NCBI GenBank assembly: GCA_035285595.1
Contig: JAYKGV010000018.1
Location: 1-64,000, forward strand
DNA length: 64,000 nucleotides
Reading direction: 5' to 3'
Source of the DNA: VGJW01 sp035285595
GTDB lineage: Bacteria > Cyanobacteriota > Sericytochromatia > S15B-MN24 > VGJW01
Both the position numbers and the translations under genes were made by a program. Positions 61,590-64,000 of the stretch are shown piece by piece (position 1 is the first letter of the stretch; every line of letters begins with the position of its first letter). The notes under the pieces are model-generated. The model was not told the origin of the DNA. It did not search any database and saw nothing but the letters and a program-made list of their open reading frames with translations.

Positions 61590-61620
61590 ATTCATACCCT
61601 TGCCGGCAAATAATCGGCAA
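61590..61620 (-). promoter_or_regulatory. Candidate promoter/operator of the peroxidase gene
   Basis: On the minus strand TTGCCG (61615-61620) and TATGAA (about 61591-61596) are spaced 18 bases, and the perfect palindrome TTGCCGGCAA (61600-61609) lies between them. The half-site TTGCCG is repeated at the -35. This is a typical place for a repressor operator. The region to 61664 is A/T-rich (ATATATATTTTG) and should also hold the divergent promoter. Confidence 0.5.
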
Positions 61621-61664
61621 CAGCTACATATATATTTTGTCTACATTTCTGATACTATCCAGCT

Positions 61665-62477
61665 ATGCTTCCAAGCCTTCCCCGCACACTCCGTCCCTTT
61701 GGCGTCGTGCTGCTGATGGTCGGCCCCGGAGCGTGCGTGACCCAGACAAACGTGCCAGCCACGAGTCTGACGCAACTGAGTCTCGCCCCGCCGGCGCCCG
61801 TCGTGACGGGCTCTCAAGGTGCGAAGCCGGTTTCGCTGTCGGGCGTGCTGCTTGGTCGTGACGGCCAACCCGCTTCAGCAGTCCGAGTGACGGCATTCCT
61901 CAACAACGCATCGCCCCTCAACAATACTTCTCCGCTCAACAACACCTCGCCTCTAAATAACACCTCTCCGCTCAACAACGCCTCGCCGTTGAACAACCCC
62001 TCACGGCTTGGGCAAGCAGCCTCGCGGAAAGTCACACAAGTCGACGTGACGGCATGGGAAACGGTGACGGATGTGCAAGGTCGATTCGCCTTTACGATGG
62101 CCGCCACGGGAGCTTTCAACCTGGAGGCGCTCCGAACCGAGCAGGACAAGGCCTGGAAATTCGAAATTCCCCTACCCAGCGGCGGAGCCGCGACCTCCTC
62201 CGTGGCGATGACGCTCGGGGACACGGCGGCGATTTCGGGGACGGTTACGGCCGCTGCCAGCGGCTCACTGGCAGGCACCATCGTTTGGATTCCAGGCTCT
62301 GATTATGTCACAGCGGCTGATGCCTCGGGACGCTGGACCTTTGCAGGAGTGCCCGCGGGACGCTTCAGGGTATCTGCCAACCACCGGATTTTGGGTCGGG
62401 GAAAGCTCTCGGAACCGGTCAAGGTAGGCACGGGTGAGACCTTGTCCGTTCCTGCAGCCATCCCCTTGGCGCGGTGA
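61665..62477 (+). CDS. Lipoprotein with LNNxSP repeats and carboxypeptidase-regulatory-like domains
   Basis: 270 residues. Signal with lipobox VGPGAC. Residues about 79-114 are six tandem hexapeptides of the type LNN(A/T/P)SP. Around them are beta-sandwich units: SGVLLGRDGQPASAVRVTAF leads into the repeats and VTDVQGRFAFTMAATGAFN follows; then ISGTVTAAASGSLAGTIVW and AADASGRWTFAGVPAGRFRV. So one carboxypeptidase-regulatory-like domain seems interrupted by the repeat, and a second follows. Probably surface-exposed. Coupled to the DUF3293 gene by GTGA. Confidence 0.8.
   Translation: MLPSLPRTLRPFGVVLLMVGPGACVTQTNVPATSLTQLSLAPPAPVVTGSQGAKPVSLSGVLLGRDGQPASAVRVTAFLNNASPLNNTSPLNNTSPLNNTSPLNNASPLNNPSRLGQAASRKVTQVDVTAWETVTDVQGRFAFTMAATGAFNLEALRTEQDKAWKFEIPLPSGGAATSSVAMTLGDTAAISGTVTAAASGSLAGTIVWIPGSDYVTAADASGRWTFAGVPAGRFRVSANHRILGRGKLSEPVKVGTGETLSVPAAIPLAR
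61899..62006 (+). repeat. 18-base tandem repeat encoding LNNxSP
   Basis: Six units of 18 bases. The protein unit is held (Leu-Asn-Asn-x-Ser-Pro, last Arg) while the codons differ (CTC, CTA, TTG for Leu; AAC, AAT; TCG, TCT, TCA), so it is an old repeat kept at protein level. Confidence 0.9.
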
Positions 62478-62893
62478 GCCTCGAGGAGGGGCAGCGCCCC
62501 CCCTTTCCAGACGCTTACAGGCACACGATCTTCCGGGGTCCGGGAGCGACTCCTCCTTTTCCCGAGTCCTTTGCCATCGTGACCGCGTGGGCCACGACGG
62601 GTGAAGTCTGGCCCGTGGAGCGAAATCTGGACGCCTCCGGTGCCTTGGAGTCTCGTCTGCAGGGGCTTGGTTTGCCTCACCTTCCCTTGACGGGCGAAGC
62701 GCCAGACGGTACCCACATCGAGCCCTCGTGGCGGGTCGAGACCTCCATGACACAGGCCGTGGCCTTGGGTCTGGAGTTCCTTCAACACGCCATCTACTGG
62801 GTGCACGAGGACCGCCTGTATGTCGTCCTGTGCGCCCCCGACCGGCCAGAGCCCTGGCTCATCGGCCGCTGGCGGGAACAGCTGCGATCCTGA
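62474..62893 (+). CDS. DUF3293 protein
   Basis: 139 residues from GTG, overlapping the lipoprotein stop (GTGA). The order fits DUF3293: PDAYRHTIFRG, FAIVTAWATTGEVWPVERN (usually TAWNP..EN), LESRLQGLGLPH, HIEPSWRVE, and AVALGLEFLQHAIYWV. The family is widespread with unknown function. No catalytic residues are established. Confidence 0.78.
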   Translation: MSLEEGQRPPFPDAYRHTIFRGPGATPPFPESFAIVTAWATTGEVWPVERNLDASGALESRLQGLGLPHLPLTGEAPDGTHIEPSWRVETSMTQAVALGLEFLQHAIYWVHEDRLYVVLCAPDRPEPWLIGRWREQLRS

Positions 62894-62911
62894 CCTCCCT
62901 GACGAGAGAGC

Positions 62912-64000
62912 TCAGCCTCTTTCGCGGATCACCACGCCTCTTGCAGTTTCACGGTACTCATAATCAGGAAGCTCACGAATGGCCATGTTGAGCTGCCACT
63001 CCCCTTGAAACAGGAAGACCGGACGATCACGGACATCGACGACGACGGTGCCGATGCGCGCCTGTGACAGCCGCTCGGGATCCACGTCGCCACCGTCCTT
63101 CCGAACGACCCAACGGGCAAAGGAGCAGTTGACCGGAAGGAGGCGGACTTCGACGTCGTATTCGCTTTTCAGGCGATATTTGACGACCTCGAGTTGCAAC
63201 TGGCCGACAGCACCCAGAACAAGATCGCCCCCTCGCCCGGAAGGGGGACGATACAACTGGATGGTGCCCTCCTGCGCAAGTTGTTCGATACCCTTGGCCA
63301 ACTGCTTTCGTTTGAGAGGATCCACCATTTCAAGTCGGCTGAAGAGCTCAGGAGCGAAGCTGGGAATCTCGTCGAAGGTCAGGATCCCACCATCTGTAAG
63401 GGTGTCACCGATCTCGAACACCCCGGGATCGTGAATACCAAGTACGTCCCCGGCATAGGCCTCTTCGACAAGACTCCGCTCCTGGGCCATGAACTGGGTC
63501 GGATTGGCAAGACGCATCTCCCGTCCCGTTCGCACATGAACGGTCTTCATGCCACGCTCGAACTTGCCGGAACAGATCCTGATGAAGGCCACTCGGTTGC
63601 GATGGGTCTTGTCCATATTGGCCTGAATCTTGAAAACAAACGCCGTGAACCGCTCGTCATCCGCGGCAACGGGTCCCGCGCTCGACACGCGGGGTGCGGG
63701 CGCCGGCATCAGGCTGCAGAAACTGTCAAGAAAGGCTTCGAGGCCAAAATTGTTGATGGCACTGCCGAAGAACATCGGCGATACGTCGCCGACGGAGAAC
63801 CGCTCAAGATCAAATCCATCCCCTGCCAGATCGAGGATTTCCAGTTCTTCGAGCAAGCGCTGATGGCCATCTTCGCCCAACTCTTCGGTCAGCAGAGGAT
63901 CGTCGAATCCTGCAAGCGCAACGGGCGGCACTTCAGAACCCACCGCCGCGCTGGAACCCGCGTGGCTCTCCGAAAAGAGATGCACTTGACGATTGAGACG
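62912..64000 (-). CDS. prfC: Peptide chain release factor 3, C-terminal part
   Basis: At least 363 residues; the frame runs off the window end, so the G-domain motifs are outside. Visible RF3 features: FGSAINNFGLEAFLDSF, FVFKIQANMDKTHRNRVAFIR, FERGMKTVHVRTGREMRLA, the domain II stretch ANPTQFMAQERSLVEEAYAGD, and the domain III part GAVGQLQLEVVKYRLKSEY. RF3 removes RF1 and RF2 from ribosomes after termination, using GTP. Confidence 0.95.
   Translation of the reverse strand, partial: RLNRQVHLFSESHAGSSAAVGSEVPPVALAGFDDPLLTEELGEDGHQRLLEELEILDLAGDGFDLERFSVGDVSPMFFGSAINNFGLEAFLDSFCSLMPAPAPRVSSAGPVAADDERFTAFVFKIQANMDKTHRNRVAFIRICSGKFERGMKTVHVRTGREMRLANPTQFMAQERSLVEEAYAGDVLGIHDPGVFEIGDTLTDGGILTFDEIPSFAPELFSRLEMVDPLKRKQLAKGIEQLAQEGTIQLYRPPSGRGGDLVLGAVGQLQLEVVKYRLKSEYDVEVRLLPVNCSFARWVVRKDGGDVDPERLSQARIGTVVVDVRDRPVFLFQGEWQLNMAIRELPDYEYRETARGVVIRERG

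Noticed and set aside
61899..62006. CRISPR-like or regulatory direct repeats
   Set aside because: Units are contiguous without spacers, in frame, and vary at silent sites; they are coding repeats.
1..64000. Genomic island, prophage or biosynthetic cluster
   Set aside because: No integrase, transposase, phage structural, or multi-enzyme synthase genes are seen, and housekeeping genes are spread throughout.

Overview
The window is GC-rich (by eye, not counted), densely coding bacterial chromosome. I find no tRNA, rRNA, CRISPR array, insertion sequence or phage gene, and no gene-free stretch longer than about 170 bases. The host is Gram-negative-like: there is a complete-looking Lpt lipopolysaccharide-export cluster, several Sec lipoproteins with lipobox cysteines, and candidate outer-membrane barrels. 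The content (archaeal-type class I aldolase, short adenosylhomocysteinase, one LptF/G-type permease, a 115-kDa-class NAD glutamate dehydrogenase, NHL-repeat lipoproteins, TP-repeat lipoprotein) would suit a GC-rich non-photosynthetic Cyanobacteriota lineage (Sericytochromatia or Tanganyikabacteria). That placement is inference and needs a protein-tree check.

Layout. 1-4.2 kb: envelope lipoproteins, two with NHL-like propellers and one with a (TP)n stalk. 4.2-8.3 kb, minus strand: a PLP epimerase-like enzyme and three-part NAD(P) transhydrogenase. 8.4-17.6 kb: a DegT-like protein, GGDEF/HD-GYP, a metalloprotease lipoprotein, an orphan response regulator, an MBL-cNMP fusion, aldolase, an HTH-MBL fusion and a small cysteine protein. 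17.7-25.4 kb: a giant MshEN-propeller fusion, a YaeQ-like protein, a lipoprotein, a pre-toxin-like protein with a peptidoglycan-binding end, a DEAD-box helicase, and a gene easily missed: a SelW/Rdx-family selenoprotein with an in-frame TGA.

25.4-39.1 kb: sixteen minus-strand genes with gaps of at most 67 bases, ending at a strong terminator. They cover an outer-membrane protein, a lipase-like lipoprotein, MiaE, a PHP phosphoesterase, a leucine-catabolism carboxylase set, a PilZ protein, lptC-lptA-lptB-lptF and ahcY. 39.2-46.4 kb: a secreted EF-hand protein, glutamate dehydrogenase, and a coupled vWA and DnaJ-HEAT pair. 46.3-51.2 kb, minus: rlmH, DUF1934, argS, an Orn/Lys/Arg decarboxylase and an EamA exporter. 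51.3-57.1 kb, plus: yajQ, rplI, dnaB, purA, plsC, hflX. 57.1-64 kb: nadA-nadB, a DUF2490-like protein, a di-heme peroxidase, a LNN-repeat lipoprotein, a DUF3293 protein and the C-terminal part of prfC.

Themes: cyclic-nucleotide signalling parts are scattered through the window (HD-GYP, PilZ, MshEN, cNMP domain, YajQ). Leucine breakdown can be traced from methylcrotonyl-CoA carboxylation to HMG-CoA cleavage. Genes are very often joined by GTGA, ATGA or TGATG overlaps, implying translational coupling. The most striking item is the compact selenoprotein gene at 25151-25369, with its own promoter, a likely leaderless mRNA, a SECIS-like hairpin and a terminator.
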